Shown: in pieces, positions 16,186 through 27,388 of the stretch
Layout of the letters: the number at the start of each line of letters is the position of its first letter
Numbering within the stretch: position 1 is the first letter of the stretch
Source: Cellulomonas gelida
GTDB lineage: Bacteria; Actinomycetota; Actinomycetes; Actinomycetales; Cellulomonadaceae
NCBI RefSeq assembly: GCF_006538725.1
Contig: NZ_BJLQ01000009.1
Coordinates: 1-64,000, forward strand
DNA: 64,000 nt
Direction of reading: 5' to 3'
Position numbers and translations under genes: made by a program
The notes under the pieces: generated by a model
The model's input: the letters and a program-made list of their open reading frames with translations, nothing else
Told to the model about the DNA's origin: nothing
Databases searched by the model: none

Positions 16186-19100
16186 TCACCGCTTCGGCGG
16201 GTGAGGGCCACCCGGCTTGGTGTCGACGGTCAGCTGCTTGCTCGTCGAGGCGGGCGTGTACCCCGCGTCGCCGAGGTACGAGGCGCGCAGCACGACGCTC
16301 GACGTGACGCCACGGATCGTGAACGTCGCCGCCCCGTCGCTCAGCGTCCCGACGTACGTCGAGCGCCCGACCTGGAGCGTCACCGTGCCTCCCGGCACCG
16401 GGGCGCCCGGAGCTCCGGCGACCGTCACCGTGACGACCGGCGAGCTGCCCTTCTTCACCGTCCAGCTCGGCGTCGACACGGCGATCGTCGGACGCGCCTT
16501 CGTGACGGTCACCTTGACGGGAGCGGACGTCGACGCCTGCAGGCCCCCGCCACCGCCGTACACCGCCGTCAGCGCGTGCTTGCCCACCGCCAGGGTGCGC
16601 GGCAGCAGGATCGTCACGGTCACGGACTGCGACGGACCGGGCTTCGGCTTGCCCGTGGCCGCGCCCTTGCTCGCACCCGTGCCCGTGCCGGCCACCGGGA
16701 GGGTCGCCGCGGCCAGCACGGTCTGACCCTCGCGGATCTGGACGACGCCCTGGGGCGTGACCCCGGAGGCCGTCACGGTGACGCGCGCCGTGAGCTGGCC
16801 CCCGAACGCGACCGAGCGGGGCTGCACGTCGAGCGTCGTGGTGCTCCGCGACCCCCCGATCATGGCCGTGAGCGTCCCCGTCGAGGCGGCGTACCGTCCG
16901 TCGGTCGGTGTGAACACCGCGCTCAGCTCGTGCGCGCCCGCGCCCAGCTGGACGTCGAGCGCCGCCTCGCCGCCACGTACCGCGACCGTGCCGAGCCAGA
17001 TCCTGCCGTCGACGAACGTGACGGTCCCGGCGACGCCCTCCGGCGACACCGCCGCGCGCAGGGTCTGGGTCTCGCCGACGACCGGGTTCCCGGTCATCGT
17101 GAGCACGGTCGTGGTCGGGGTGGCCGCCTTGACCGTCAACGGCACGTGCACCGTGGTGCCGCTCGGTGCGGCGACGAGCGTGAGCTCGTGCGCGCCGGGC
17201 GTCGTCCCGGCCGGGATCTGCACGGCGACCGTCGCCGCGCCCCCGGTGACCGTGGCGCCGCCGATCGACTCGCCGTCGAGGCGGATGTCCAGGCTCGTGT
17301 TCAGCGGCGAGCCGAGGCTCGTCAGGTCGAGCCTGGAGACACCGAACTGGACGGCGTCGCCCGCGAACACCTCGCTCGGCAGGGGCGTCGTCGCGACCGC
17401 GTGCCGCGCGAAGTCGGGAGACAGCCCCGGGTGCGCCTCGAGGTAGGCGATCCACGCGTCGCGGTCGAGCAGACCCGAGTCGCGCGTGTCCGAACCCTGG
17501 GTGAACACCCGGAAGTTGTCGCCGCCCGTGGCGAGGAACGAGAACGTCCCGACGCGGTAGCCCGCCGCGAGGTCGAGCGGCTCGCCGTCGATCGTCACGG
17601 ACGTGATGCGGCTGCCCTCCGGCAGGGTCGCGTCGTACGTGTACGACACGTTGTCGGACAGCCCCAGCTGCAGGTAGGCACGTGACGGCACGTTGCCGTT
17701 GCTGTCCCGCTGCCACTGCTGGTTGAGCAGCGTCAGGAGCTGCGCGCCGGTCAGCGTCGTCGTCCACAGGTTGTTCGCGAACGGCAGCACGGCGTTGGCC
17801 TCGGCGTACGTGACGACGCCGTCGGTCGCCTCCGCCCCCGACCTCGCGTAGAGCAGGTCGGAGCGCAGACCGCCCGGGTTCACGACGCCGATCTGGGCGC
17901 CCCCGAGCCGGTCGTCGGCGAGCGTGTCCCGCAGGGAGTTCGCGACGAGGTTGCCGAGCGTCGACTCGCTCGCACGGTCGTCACGTCCGGTCGTCGGCAG
18001 CGGGCCCGGCCCGACGTACTCGCCGTCGACGTACGAGCCGCCCGTGAAGGCGGTCGTGATGTCGGCCGTGATCGAGCCCACGGGCTCGCGGCCGACCACG
18101 TCCGAGTACGCGATCGCCGCGTCGACGATCTGCTTGACCTGCGCCACGCGCGGGTAGGTGGCGACGAGCGTCGCGTCCGCCGTGGTGACGCGTGCGACGT
18201 TCTCCTGCGTGTGCGCGAGCACCTCGTCGCTCTCCGGGTCGTAGGTCAGCACGACCTTGCCGAGGAACTCGCCGTACGAGCCGGTCTGCACGACCGGGCG
18301 CGTCTTGCCCGCGACCCCCGGAACGGCCGCGTCCCACGCGTACTGCTTGTGGGTGTGCCCGGTGAAGATGACGTCCACCGCGGCAGACGTCTGCGTCACG
18401 ATCTCGGCGAAGGCACCGCCCTCGGCGAGCTCCTCCTCGAGGGTCGCGCCGTCCGGCGTCCCCGCACCTGCGCCCTCGTGGTACTCGGCCACGATCACGT
18501 CGGCCTCGCCGTTGCTCTCGTCACCGTCCGTGAGCTGGGCCGCGACACGGTTCACGGCCTCGACGGGGTCGCCGAAGTCGAGCGTCGCGATGCCTGCCGG
18601 GGTCACCAGGGAGGGGGTCTCCTCGGTGACCGCGCCGATCACGCCGACGGTCACGCCGTCCATGTCGAACGTCGTGTACTCGTCGAGCGCCGGCGTCGTC
18701 GTCCCGTCGAGGTAGACGTTCGCGCCGAGGTAGTCCCACTGCGCGTTCCGGTCGCCGTCCGGCCCGATGACCCTGTCGGTCAGGTCGGTGAAGCCCTGGT
18801 CGAACTCGTGGTTGCCGACCGCCGAGGCGCGCAGCTCGAGCGCGTCGAGCACGTCGATCGTCGGCTGGTCCTTCTGCACCGCGGACGCGAACAGCGACGC
18901 CCCGATGTTGTCACCCGCCGACAGGAAGGCCACGGGTCCGTCGGCCTCCGCCCGCAGCTTCTCGACCGTCCCGGCGAACTTCACCGTGTTGGACGACGTG
19001 ACCCCCGCGGTCGTCACCGACTCGATGCGACCGTGGAAGTCGTTGATGTTGAGGAACGTCAGGTCGAGCGGTCCGGCGTTCTGCTCGCCCGCGCTGAGCC

Positions 19101-21570
19101 CGACGACGACCGGGTCGTGGTCCGACGAGCGGTACTCGTCGGGCGCGTAGAACAGCTGGCCGTGGTAGTTGTACCGGCTGTACTCGAGCGCGATGGACTC
19201 CTCGGCGTTGATCTCCCAGATGTCCGCGCCCGTCGCGCGCTCGAGCGCCGCCTCGTTGAGCAGCACGTGGTCGAGCGACCCCGACAGCCCGCTGAACGAG
19301 TACGAGTACTCCCCCGGCGCGAGCTGCGACGCCGCGTCGGTGTAGCCGGCGTCGTAGAGCACCTCGAGCGGGTCCTCGAGCGTGTACGCGTTGAAGTCGC
19401 CGACGAGCGCGACAGCCTCCACGTCGCCCCGGATGTCGGCGACCCAGTCGCGCAGGGCCGTGGCCTGCGCGACGCGCGACGCGTTCGACGCGCCCTGCCC
19501 GTCACCCTGGTCGGCGTCGCCCGGGAGCGGCCCGGCCGAGCCCTTGGACTTGAAGTGGTTGACCGCGACCAGGAACGGCTCGCCCCCGGCGGCAGGTTCG
19601 AAGGCCTGCGCGAGCGGCTCGCGCGCGTTGTCGAACGCCTCGCCGGAGTCCGACAGCGTGCCCAGCGCGCGCGACTGCCCGACCCGCGTCACCGCGGCGG
19701 GCTGGTAGATGATCGCGTTGGAGATCACGTCCATCGTGGCGGCCGGGGGCAGCTCGGTCGAGGAGGGCACGAACGCCCACTTGTCGGTGCCGGCCGCGGC
19801 GTTCAGCGCGTCGACCAGCGTGCCCAGCGCCTCGTCGGCCACCCCGTCGACCACGAGCGAGTTCTCGATCTCGAGGAGCCCGACGACGTCGGCGTCGAGG
19901 TCGTTGATCGCCGTGACGATCTTGTCCTGCTGCCGTGCCAGGTCGGCCGGGTCCCACGCACCGCGCGGGTCGCAGCCCGTGCTGACCGTGACGGGGTCAC
20001 CGCTGCGGTCGTTGAACGGCACGCAGCCCGACGTCCCCGCACCGAGCGTCGTGAAGTAGTTCAGGACGTTGAAGGATGCGACGCTCACGTCGCCGCCGAC
20101 CGCGCGCGGAGCTGCGGTGCGGGTGTTCTCGAACGTCACGGGCCCGTCGGTGGGGCCGACGAGCGGCCGGGTCGGGTCGAGCTTCCACGCGTTGTTCACG
20201 TAGGTCACGACCACGGGCTCGTCGAACGTCACCGCGGCGCCGACACGCACCGGGTTCGTCAGCGACAGGTAGGGCGGGACGAGCGCCTGGTTCGTCGCCG
20301 AGCCCAGGAAGTTCGTCGTCGCGCCGTCGTCGAGCACGACCCCGCGCGCGGCGTTGTCGTCCTTGACCGCCTGGATCGCCGCGGTGTCCTGCGGGTCGGC
20401 GACCTCGGTCCACTGCAGGAGCGGCGTCGTCCCGGTCGCGAGGCCCACCTCGCCGTACTGGTTCGTCGAGAACGTGTTCGAGACCGTCAGGTCACCGGTC
20501 GGCTGGAACAGCATCGACTCCACGGCCTCGCGCGCGGCGGCCGTCGCGGGCCAGGCGCCGGTCAGGGGCGTCACGGTGGCGTCGGAGTCGAGGACCGTCA
20601 GGTCCGCCGCGCTCGTGACCGTGATCTCCGTCAACCCGTTGAACTCGCTGATCGCGCCCGTGACCTGGACCTCGTCCCCGATGGTCACGAGGTCGTCGGT
20701 GCTCGACGAGAAGACGAACAGGCCGTCCGACGCGGTGCGCTCCCCGAGCGGCCCGCCCGTCCCGGCCGTCTGGATGACGTAGCCGTTGCGCCCGCCCGTC
20801 GGGTAGGCGGCCGTCACGACGCCCTGCGTCGTCACGGTCTGCCCGACGTACGACGACGCCGCACCCGTGCCCTGGATCGCCGCGATCGTGAGCTCGGGTG
20901 GGTCGGTCGGGTCGGGGTCGGGGTCCGCACCCGACTTGCGTGGCGTCGGCGCGCCGACCGTGAAGTCCGCCGCGTTGTCCGCGGTGTTGGCGTGCTCGGC
21001 GGAGCGCGACGCCGACGTCGTGGCCGAGAGGTTCCCCGTCGGCGCCGTCCCGGCGAAGTCGTTGGTCGCGGTGCCGTACCCGACGAAGTCGACCACCGAC
21101 GCGACGCTCGCGCAGCGCGTCGCGCTCGTGCAGCCCAGCCCCGTGCTCGACGACGACAGCGCGACCTTGCCCGCGGTCCCGCCCATCGCGATCGTCCCGT
21201 TGAGGTCCGTCTCGATGTCGTCCTGGCTCCCGGCGCCGGTCGCCTGCCCGACGAGGAAGTAGTCGTGCGGCTGGATCGTGCCCGACAGCACCGTCACCAG
21301 GCCGCTGCCCCCGACCGTGCCGGTGGACGAGCCGTACTGGACCGACCACCCGGTGAGGTCGACGGCCTGGTCGCTCACGTTGTAGAGCTCGACGAAGTCC
21401 CGCAGGATCGGGGCCCCGCTGTTGCCACCACCGCCGTACACCTCGTGGATCACGACGGGGGCCGCCGGCGAGACGGCGGCGGTCGCGGGAGCGGCGGCGA
21501 CCACCGAGCCCGCGAGCACGACGGCGAGGGCCGCGAGGCCCCCGGTGAGCGATCGGTTGCCAGGACGCAC
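16186..21570 (-). CDS. secreted multidomain nuclease / 5'-nucleotidase with Ig-like repeats
   Basis: A 1,794-residue exported protein. Order seen: signal peptide (about 1-31), lamin-tail domain (about 36-165), OB-like region of NucH/ExeM nucleases (about 230-320), endonuclease/exonuclease/phosphatase domain (about 493-825; VASFNVLNYF, VNHFKSKG, VGDFNAY, SSDHDPVVV), metallophosphatase domain (about 840-1105; NDFHGR, SAGDN, GNHEFDQG, GHTHKQY), 5'-nucleotidase C-terminal domain (about 1160-1390), then several Ig-like beta domains to the end. It could degrade extracellular nucleic acid to nucleotides and then to nucleosides and phosphate. No sortase signal or transmembrane anchor follows. The GTG at 21570 has AAGGAGA seven bases upstream. 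Similar fusions are known in actinobacteria; the substrate claim is inference. Confidence 0.92.
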   Translation of the reverse strand: MRPGNRSLTGGLAALAVVLAGSVVAAAPATAAVSPAAPVVIHEVYGGGGNSGAPILRDFVELYNVSDQAVDLTGWSVQYGSSTGTVGGSGLVTVLSGTIQPHDYFLVGQATGAGSQDDIETDLNGTIAMGGTAGKVALSSSSTGLGCTSATRCASVASVVDFVGYGTATNDFAGTAPTGNLSATTSASRSAEHANTADNAADFTVGAPTPRKSGADPDPDPTDPPELTIAAIQGTGAASSYVGQTVTTQGVVTAAYPTGGRNGYVIQTAGTGGPLGERTASDGLFVFSSSTDDLVTIGDEVQVTGAISEFNGLTEITVTSAADLTVLDSDATVTPLTGAWPATAAAREAVESMLFQPTGDLTVSNTFSTNQYGEVGLATGTTPLLQWTEVADPQDTAAIQAVKDDNAARGVVLDDGATTNFLGSATNQALVPPYLSLTNPVRVGAAVTFDEPVVVTYVNNAWKLDPTRPLVGPTDGPVTFENTRTAAPRAVGGDVSVASFNVLNYFTTLGAGTSGCVPFNDRSGDPVTVSTGCDPRGAWDPADLARQQDKIVTAINDLDADVVGLLEIENSLVVDGVADEALGTLVDALNAAAGTDKWAFVPSSTELPPAATMDVISNAIIYQPAAVTRVGQSRALGTLSDSGEAFDNAREPLAQAFEPAAGGEPFLVAVNHFKSKGSAGPLPGDADQGDGQGASNASRVAQATALRDWVADIRGDVEAVALVGDFNAYTLEDPLEVLYDAGYTDAASQLAPGEYSYSFSGLSGSLDHVLLNEAALERATGADIWEINAEESIALEYSRYNYHGQLFYAPDEYRSSDHDPVVVGLSAGEQNAGPLDLTFLNINDFHGRIESVTTAGVTSSNTVKFAGTVEKLRAEADGPVAFLSAGDNIGASLFASAVQKDQPTIDVLDALELRASAVGNHEFDQGFTDLTDRVIGPDGDRNAQWDYLGANVYLDGTTTPALDEYTTFDMDGVTVGVIGAVTEETPSLVTPAGIATLDFGDPVEAVNRVAAQLTDGDESNGEADVIVAEYHEGAGAGTPDGATLEEELAEGGAFAEIVTQTSAAVDVIFTGHTHKQYAWDAAVPGVAGKTRPVVQTGSYGEFLGKVVLTYDPESDEVLAHTQENVARVTTADATLVATYPRVAQVKQIVDAAIAYSDVVGREPVGSITADITTAFTGGSYVDGEYVGPGPLPTTGRDDRASESTLGNLVANSLRDTLADDRLGGAQIGVVNPGGLRSDLLYARSGAEATDGVVTYAEANAVLPFANNLWTTTLTGAQLLTLLNQQWQRDSNGNVPSRAYLQLGLSDNVSYTYDATLPEGSRITSVTIDGEPLDLAAGYRVGTFSFLATGGDNFRVFTQGSDTRDSGLLDRDAWIAYLEAHPGLSPDFARHAVATTPLPSEVFAGDAVQFGVSRLDLTSLGSPLNTSLDIRLDGESIGGATVTGGAATVAVQIPAGTTPGAHELTLVAAPSGTTVHVPLTVKAATPTTTVLTMTGNPVVGETQTLRAAVSPEGVAGTVTFVDGRIWLGTVAVRGGEAALDVQLGAGAHELSAVFTPTDGRYAASTGTLTAMIGGSRSTTTLDVQPRSVAFGGQLTARVTVTASGVTPQGVVQIREGQTVLAAATLPVAGTGTGASKGAATGKPKPGPSQSVTVTILLPRTLAVGKHALTAVYGGGGGLQASTSAPVKVTVTKARPTIAVSTPSWTVKKGSSPVVTVTVAGAPGAPVPGGTVTLQVGRSTYVGTLSDGAATFTIRGVTSSVVLRASYLGDAGYTPASTSKQLTVDTKPGGPHPPKR

Positions 21571-21655
21571 AGCGGCTCTCCTTCATCGGGGAACACAGAG
21601 GGCCGCTGGTGGGCGACCATCGCTCACCTTCCCGCCCGGTCCGAATTGTCGCAAC

Positions 21656-21681
21656 TACTGGGCAGTAACGATGCGGTGAAC
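21656..21681 (-). promoter_or_regulatory. palindrome and PHO-box-like repeat upstream of the nuclease gene
   Basis: A perfect 12-bp palindrome, TACTGGGCAGTA (21656-21667), overlaps two GTTCACC-like heptamers on the minus strand (21675-21681 exact, 21663-21669 imperfect) spaced twelve bases apart. Streptomyces PhoP sites are GTTCACC repeats spaced eleven bases, so the match is suggestive only. The site lies 86-111 bases upstream of the start. The rest of 21571-21753 holds no gene that I can see. Confidence 0.3.
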
Positions 21682-21753
21682 TCATCGGACGTCTCGCCGG
21701 CGACGTCCCCCGCGCACGACCCGCCGCACTCGACCGGCGTACCCGGGACGCGA

Positions 21754-21804
21754 GAGACCCCCGGGCCTGCCTGCGTGGAGCAGCAGGTCGGTCCCGGGGG
21801 TCTC
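21754..21804 (-). terminator. terminator after pheT
   Basis: A perfect 12-bp stem (21754-21765 with 21793-21804) plus an inner 5-bp pairing (21766-21770 with 21783-21787) begins 17 bases after the pheT stop. It separates pheST from the nuclease gene. Confidence 0.75.
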
Positions 21805-21821
21805 GGGTCACGTCGGTCGGG

Positions 21822-24376
21822 TCAGGCGCGCAGCGACGCCCCGAACCTCGCGGCCGCCTCGGCGACCACCGCGTCACGCACGGCCGCCGTCTCCGCCGCC
21901 GTCAGCGTGCGGTCGCCCGCACGCAGGCGAAGCGCGAACGCGAGCGACCGGTGCCCGGGCGCCACCTGGTCGCCCTCGTAGACGTCGAACAGCCGCACGT
22001 CCTCGACCACGTCGCCCGCGGGGCTCGACGCCGCACCCGTGCGCACCGCGGCGAGCACGTCCGCCGCCGGGACCTGCGACGGCACGACGAGCGCGACGTC
22101 CTCCTTCGCGACGGGGAAGGTCGAGACCGGCCGCGCGACGAGGGGCTCGGTGGGCGCGGCCGCGACGAGCGAGTCCAGGTCGATCTCGAACGCCGCCGTC
22201 CGCGCCGGCAGGTCGTGCGCCGCCACGACGTTCGGGTGCAGCTCGCCGGCCCACCCGAGCACCACGCCCGTGACGGTCTCGACCCGCGCGCACCGCCCGG
22301 GGTGCCACGGCGCGCGACCTGCGTCAGCGACGAGCCGGACGGGCACGCCCGCCACCTGGGCGGCGCGCTGCACGGCGGCGATCGCGTCGGTGTGGTCGGC
22401 GCGACGCCCGGGTCCCCACACACCCGCCGGCTCGAGCCGGCCCGCGAGCACACCCGCGGCGTGGCGCGGCTGCGCGGGCACCGCCGCGTCGATGGCCGCG
22501 AGCTCGTCGTCAGACGGGCGCACACCGCCCGGCAGCGCGGGCGCCGGACCCGACCCCGTGCGAGGCAGCGTCACGAGGCCGACCTCGTACACGGCCACGT
22601 CCGTGCTCCCGCGCGCGACGTTGCGCCGCGCGGTGTCGAGGACCGTCACGAGCAGGTTGGTGCGCATGAAGGGCTGGGCCTCGGAGAGCGGGTTGACCAG
22701 GCGGACCGCCCGACGTCGCTCGTCGTCGTCCGCCAGACCCAGGGCGTCGAGCTGCTCCTGCCCGACGAACGGGTAGCTGAGCACCTCCACCAGCCCCGAC
22801 TCGGCCAGCGAGTCCGCGATGCCGCGGCGCGCGCGCTGCGACCACGTGAGCCCGAGCCCGGCGGGAGCCGGGGGGACGACCGACGGGATCGCGTCGTAGC
22901 CGCGCAGGCGCGCGACCTCCTCGACCAGCTCGACCGGGACGGTCAGGTCGGGCCGCCAGGTCGGCGGCGTCACCGCGACGACTCCCGGGCGGACGTCCTG
23001 CACGCTCGCGCCGATCTCGGTCAGCACGCCGCGGACCTCGTCGTGCGTGTAGGGCACGCCGACGAGCCGGGCGGGGTGGTCCAGGTCGAGCTCGACCGCT
23101 GCGGGCGGGGTCGTGCGGTCCACGTCCGTCAGCTCCGCGTCGACCGTCCCTCCCCCGTGCTCGACGAGCAGCTCGGCCACCCGCGCGACCGCGACGCGCG
23201 GCAGCCGCGGGTCCACGCCCCGCTCGAACCGCTTGCTCGCCTCGCTCGGCAGCTTGTGCCGACGCGCGCTGCGCGCGACCGTCACCGGGTCGAAGTGCGC
23301 GGCCTCGATCAGCAGGTCGGTCGTGGCGTCGCTCACCTCCGTGTCGCCGCCGCCCATCACGGCCGCCAGGCCGATCGGCCGCGAGCCGCGGCCCTCCGGG
23401 CTGTCGGTGATGAGCAGGTCCTGCGGGTCGAGCGCGCGGACCTGGTCGTCGAGCGTGCGGAGCTTCTCACCCGCACGTGCGCGGCGCACGACGATCGGTG
23501 CGTGCAACGTCGCCAGGTCGTAGGCGTGCAGCGGCTGGCCCAGGTCGAGCATCACGTAGTTGGTCACGTCGACCGCGAGCGAGATCGGGCGCATGCCCGC
23601 CTGCTGCAGGCGGCGCTGCATCCACGCGGGCGACGGGTCGTTCGCGCGAACCCCGCGCACGACCTGCGCGACGAACCGGTCGGCGCCGGGCACGCCGTGG
23701 ATCGGCGAGTCGTCGTCGATCTCGACCTCGAAGCCCGCCGGGCGCTCGTCGGTCGGCTCGGGCAGGGCGGGGTCGGTGAACACGGCACCCGTGGAGTGCG
23801 CGTACTCGCGCGCGACGCCCCGCATCGAGAAGCAGTAGCCCCGGTCCGGGGTCACGTTGATCTCGAGGACCTCCTCGCCGAGGCCGAGCAGCTCACGTGC
23901 GTCGGTCCCGACGGGCGCGTCGACGCCGATCTCGCTCAGCACGATGATCCCGGCGTGATCCTCCCCCAGCCCGAGCTCGCGGGCCGAGCAGATCATGCCG
24001 TCGGACACGTGCCCGTAGGTCTTGCGCGACGCGATCGCGAAGGGGCCCGGGAGCACGGCACCGGGCAGCGCCACGACCACGTGGTCACCCACGTCGAAGT
24101 TGTGCGCGCCGCACACGATCCCGCGGGGCGTGCCGCCGGGCTCGTTGTGCTCCGGGCCGACGTCCACGCGGCACCAGTTGATCGTCTTGCCGTTCTTCTG
24201 CGGCTCGGGGGTGCGCTCGACGACGCGGCCGACGACGAGCGGACCCGTCACGGCCGCGGCGTGCACAGCCTCCTCCTCGAGACCGACCCGCACGAGGTCG
24301 ACCGCGAGCTGCTCGGCGGTGAGGCCCACCGGGAGCTCGACGTGCTCGCCGAGCCAGGACAGGGGAACGCGAGGCA

Positions 24377-24377
<1 letters not shown>
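21822..24377 (-). CDS. pheT: phenylalanyl-tRNA synthetase beta chain
   Basis: Large subunit of the alpha2-beta2 enzyme that charges tRNA-Phe. The 851-residue protein begins with the conserved MPRVPLSWL. It has the tRNA-binding OB domain (about 40-160), the B3/B4 editing region with its SEASKRFERG segment near 375, the B5 domain, and ends with the ferredoxin-fold anticodon-binding domain (FPVAKEDVALVV near residue 750 onward). Its ATG overlaps the pheS stop by one base (TGATG). Length is normal for bacterial PheT. Confidence 0.97.
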
Positions 24378-25498
<1,121 letters not shown>

Positions 25499-25527
25499 TC
25501 ACGCACGAGCGCGCCGACCAGCGGGCA

Positions 25528-25533
25528 AGTCTA
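25528..25533 (-). promoter_or_regulatory. -10 element for pheST
   Basis: TAGACT on the minus strand fits the actinobacterial -10 consensus and would place the transcript start about 50 bases before pheS. The -35 region is not recognisable. Confidence 0.45.
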
Positions 25534-25633
25534 GGGCGCCCGTTCCGGGTCCGTCCGGGAGGTCCACCACGCGGGGCGCCCACGGCGTGCCGAGGACGAC
25601 GAGCCTGCGCGGCTCAGCTCACGTGCGCGTCAG

Positions 25634-25655
25634 CGCGGCCCGGGAACGGGCCGCG
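25634..25655 (-). terminator. hairpin between the RNA phosphodiesterase gene and pheS
   Basis: An 8-bp GC-only stem (25634-25641 with 25648-25655) with a six-base loop lies 110 bases after the upstream stop. It could end the methyltransferase-phosphodiesterase transcript. The rest of 25469-25765 has no visible gene. Confidence 0.35.
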
Positions 25656-25765
25656 GAAATCGGCGACCAGCCGCCGCGCGTCGAGAGCTCACGCGCACAG
25701 CATCGCACGCCCGGCGCGACCCCGACCAGCGCGTCGGACGTCCCGGACCCGCGCGGACGGTTCGC

Positions 25766-26392
25766 TCAGCCCTCGAGCGCGAACCGCTCGACGGTGCGGT
25801 ACAGCGGGCCACCGCCCCGCCCCGCGCCCGGGGTCGACTCGACGAGCAGCACCTCCTCGACCGTCCAGGTCGGCCCCTCGTAGACCGCGAGGGCGCGCAC
25901 GAGGCCCGCCAGGGGGTCGTCGTCCAGGCGACTGGAGTCCCGGGGACGCGACGAGCGACGACGTGGTGGCCCGCTGCCGGGGCGCGACCGCCCGATCGTC
26001 AGGTGGGGCCGCTCGCGCGCACGTCCGTCGTCGTGCACGCCCAGGTCGGTCGCCGCGTCGCGGCACTCGCGCGTCACCGCACGGTGCTCGGCGAGCCCTC
26101 CAGTCGCCCCGACCCACAGCGTGCGGTGCGCGAACACGCCCGCGCCGCGCAGCGCGAGGTCGTACGGCGGGAGGTCCGCACCCGCCTCGGCGAGCGTCTC
26201 CACGAGCGTCGGCACCACGCCGTCGGCCACCTCGCCGTAGAACGCGGTGGTCAGGTGCCACGTCTCGCGCGCCGACCAGCGCACGTCCGCCGACCGACCG
26301 GCCGGGCCGCCGCGCACGCTCGCGAGCGTCAGATCGAGGTGGTCGAGGACCTGCTCGCTCGGCCAGACCGCCGTGAACAGCCGCACGGTCAC
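25766..26392 (-). CDS. thpR: RNA 2',3'-cyclic phosphodiesterase (2'-5' RNA ligase family)
   Basis: A 208-residue member of the 2H phosphoesterase superfamily, recognised by two HxTx motifs: HLTT at residues 46-49 and HLTI near residue 129. The family opens RNA 2',3'-cyclic phosphates and can join tRNA half molecules in vitro; the cellular role is unclear. An Arg/Ser/Pro-rich stretch of about 30 residues follows the second motif and looks like a disordered insertion. The GTG start overlaps the stop of the rRNA methyltransferase gene (GTGA), so the two RNA-related genes are probably coupled. Confidence 0.88.
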   Translation of the reverse strand: MTVRLFTAVWPSEQVLDHLDLTLASVRGGPAGRSADVRWSARETWHLTTAFYGEVADGVVPTLVETLAEAGADLPPYDLALRGAGVFAHRTLWVGATGGLAEHRAVTRECRDAATDLGVHDDGRARERPHLTIGRSRPGSGPPRRRSSRPRDSSRLDDDPLAGLVRALAVYEGPTWTVEEVLLVESTPGAGRGGGPLYRTVERFALEG

Positions 26393-27234
26393 CCCCTCGG
26401 CGAGCGCTGCGCCCGAGCGCTCGCGTACAGGCAGACGGTCGCGGCGGTCGCGAGGTTGAGCGACTCCGCTCGCCCGTGCAACGGCACCCGCACGACCGCG
26501 TCGGCCAGCGCGCGGTCCGCGTCCGGCAGGCCCCAGGCCTCGTTGCCGAACACCCAGGCGGTCGGGGCGGCCAGGTCCGGCACGCCGGCGGGTGCGTGAC
26601 CCGCGACGTCGAGCAGGTCGTCGATGTCGTGCTCGCCCGTGCCGTCGGCGGCGAGCACGGTCATCCCTGCGGCCCGCATCGCCTGCACGGCGGTCGCCAG
26701 TGCGACGTCGTATGCCACGGGCAGGTGGAACAGCGAGCCGGCGGTCGACCGCACGACCTTGGGGTTGTGCACGTCGACGCTCTCGGTCGTCAGCACGACC
26801 CCGCCCGCCCCCGCGGCGTCCGACGCGCGGATCACCGTCCCCGCGTTCCCGGGGTCGCGCACGCGCGCCAGCACGCTCACGAGGCGCGGGCGCTCGTCGA
26901 GCACGCCCTGCAGCCCACCGCCGAGCAGGTCCGCCACCGCGACGACGCCCTGCGCGTCCGGGCTCATGGCCGCGAGCACGTCGTCGTCGCCGATCGTCGT
27001 GCGCACGCCGTGCGCGGCGGCCGCCACAACGATCTCGTCGTAGCGTGCCGCCGCTGCCGCCGTCAGGTAGAGGTCCCGCACGCGCGTGCGGGAGCCCGCC
27101 ACGGCCTCCCGCACCGACTGGGGGCCTTCCACGACGAACCGCCCCTGGCGTTCGCGCACGGCGCGCCCCGCGAGGGCGCGCACGGCCTTCACGCGCTCGC
27201 TGCGCGGGTTGGTCAGGACATCCGTTGCCGTCAC
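26389..27234 (-). CDS. TrmH-family RNA 2'-O-methyltransferase
   Basis: A 281-residue SpoU/TrmH-type methyltransferase using S-adenosylmethionine. An N-terminal substrate-binding domain with RFVVEGPQSVREA precedes the knotted SPOUT domain. The three conserved motifs are present: DPGNAGTVIRASDAAG, AWVFGNEAWGL, and VRVPLHGRAESLNLATAA. The target is probably a 23S rRNA ribose, since the gene follows rplT as its relatives do in many actinobacteria, but the exact nucleotide cannot be read. The GTG at 27234 has no clear ribosome binding site; a weak GATGAT lies six bases upstream. Confidence 0.9.
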   Translation of the reverse strand: MTATDVLTNPRSERVKAVRALAGRAVRERQGRFVVEGPQSVREAVAGSRTRVRDLYLTAAAAARYDEIVVAAAAHGVRTTIGDDDVLAAMSPDAQGVVAVADLLGGGLQGVLDERPRLVSVLARVRDPGNAGTVIRASDAAGAGGVVLTTESVDVHNPKVVRSTAGSLFHLPVAYDVALATAVQAMRAAGMTVLAADGTGEHDIDDLLDVAGHAPAGVPDLAAPTAWVFGNEAWGLPDADRALADAVVRVPLHGRAESLNLATAATVCLYASARAQRSPRG

Positions 27235-27336
27235 GGACCCATCATCGCGGGTACCGGCCCTCGGTTCGTCGAGCCGGCGGGCGGCGAGCCGGACTGCGCC
27301 TCGCGCCCGTCGGCATGTCGGCGCGCAGTGGAGGCA

Positions 27337-27375
27337 GCAACGCCCCCGTCGGACCAGGGTCCGCGGGGGCGTTGC
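27337..27375 (-). terminator. terminator after rplT
   Basis: A perfect 11-bp stem (27337-27347 with 27365-27375) begins 13 bases after the rplT stop and ends the infC-rpmI-rplT unit. Confidence 0.8.
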
Positions 27376-27388
27376 AGGAGGTGCTGCG

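Noticed and set aside
18211..21981. A 1,256-codon open frame on the plus strand opposite the nuclease gene
   Set aside because: Antisense shadow; the minus-strand product has a signal peptide and complete catalytic motifs, the plus-strand one has none.
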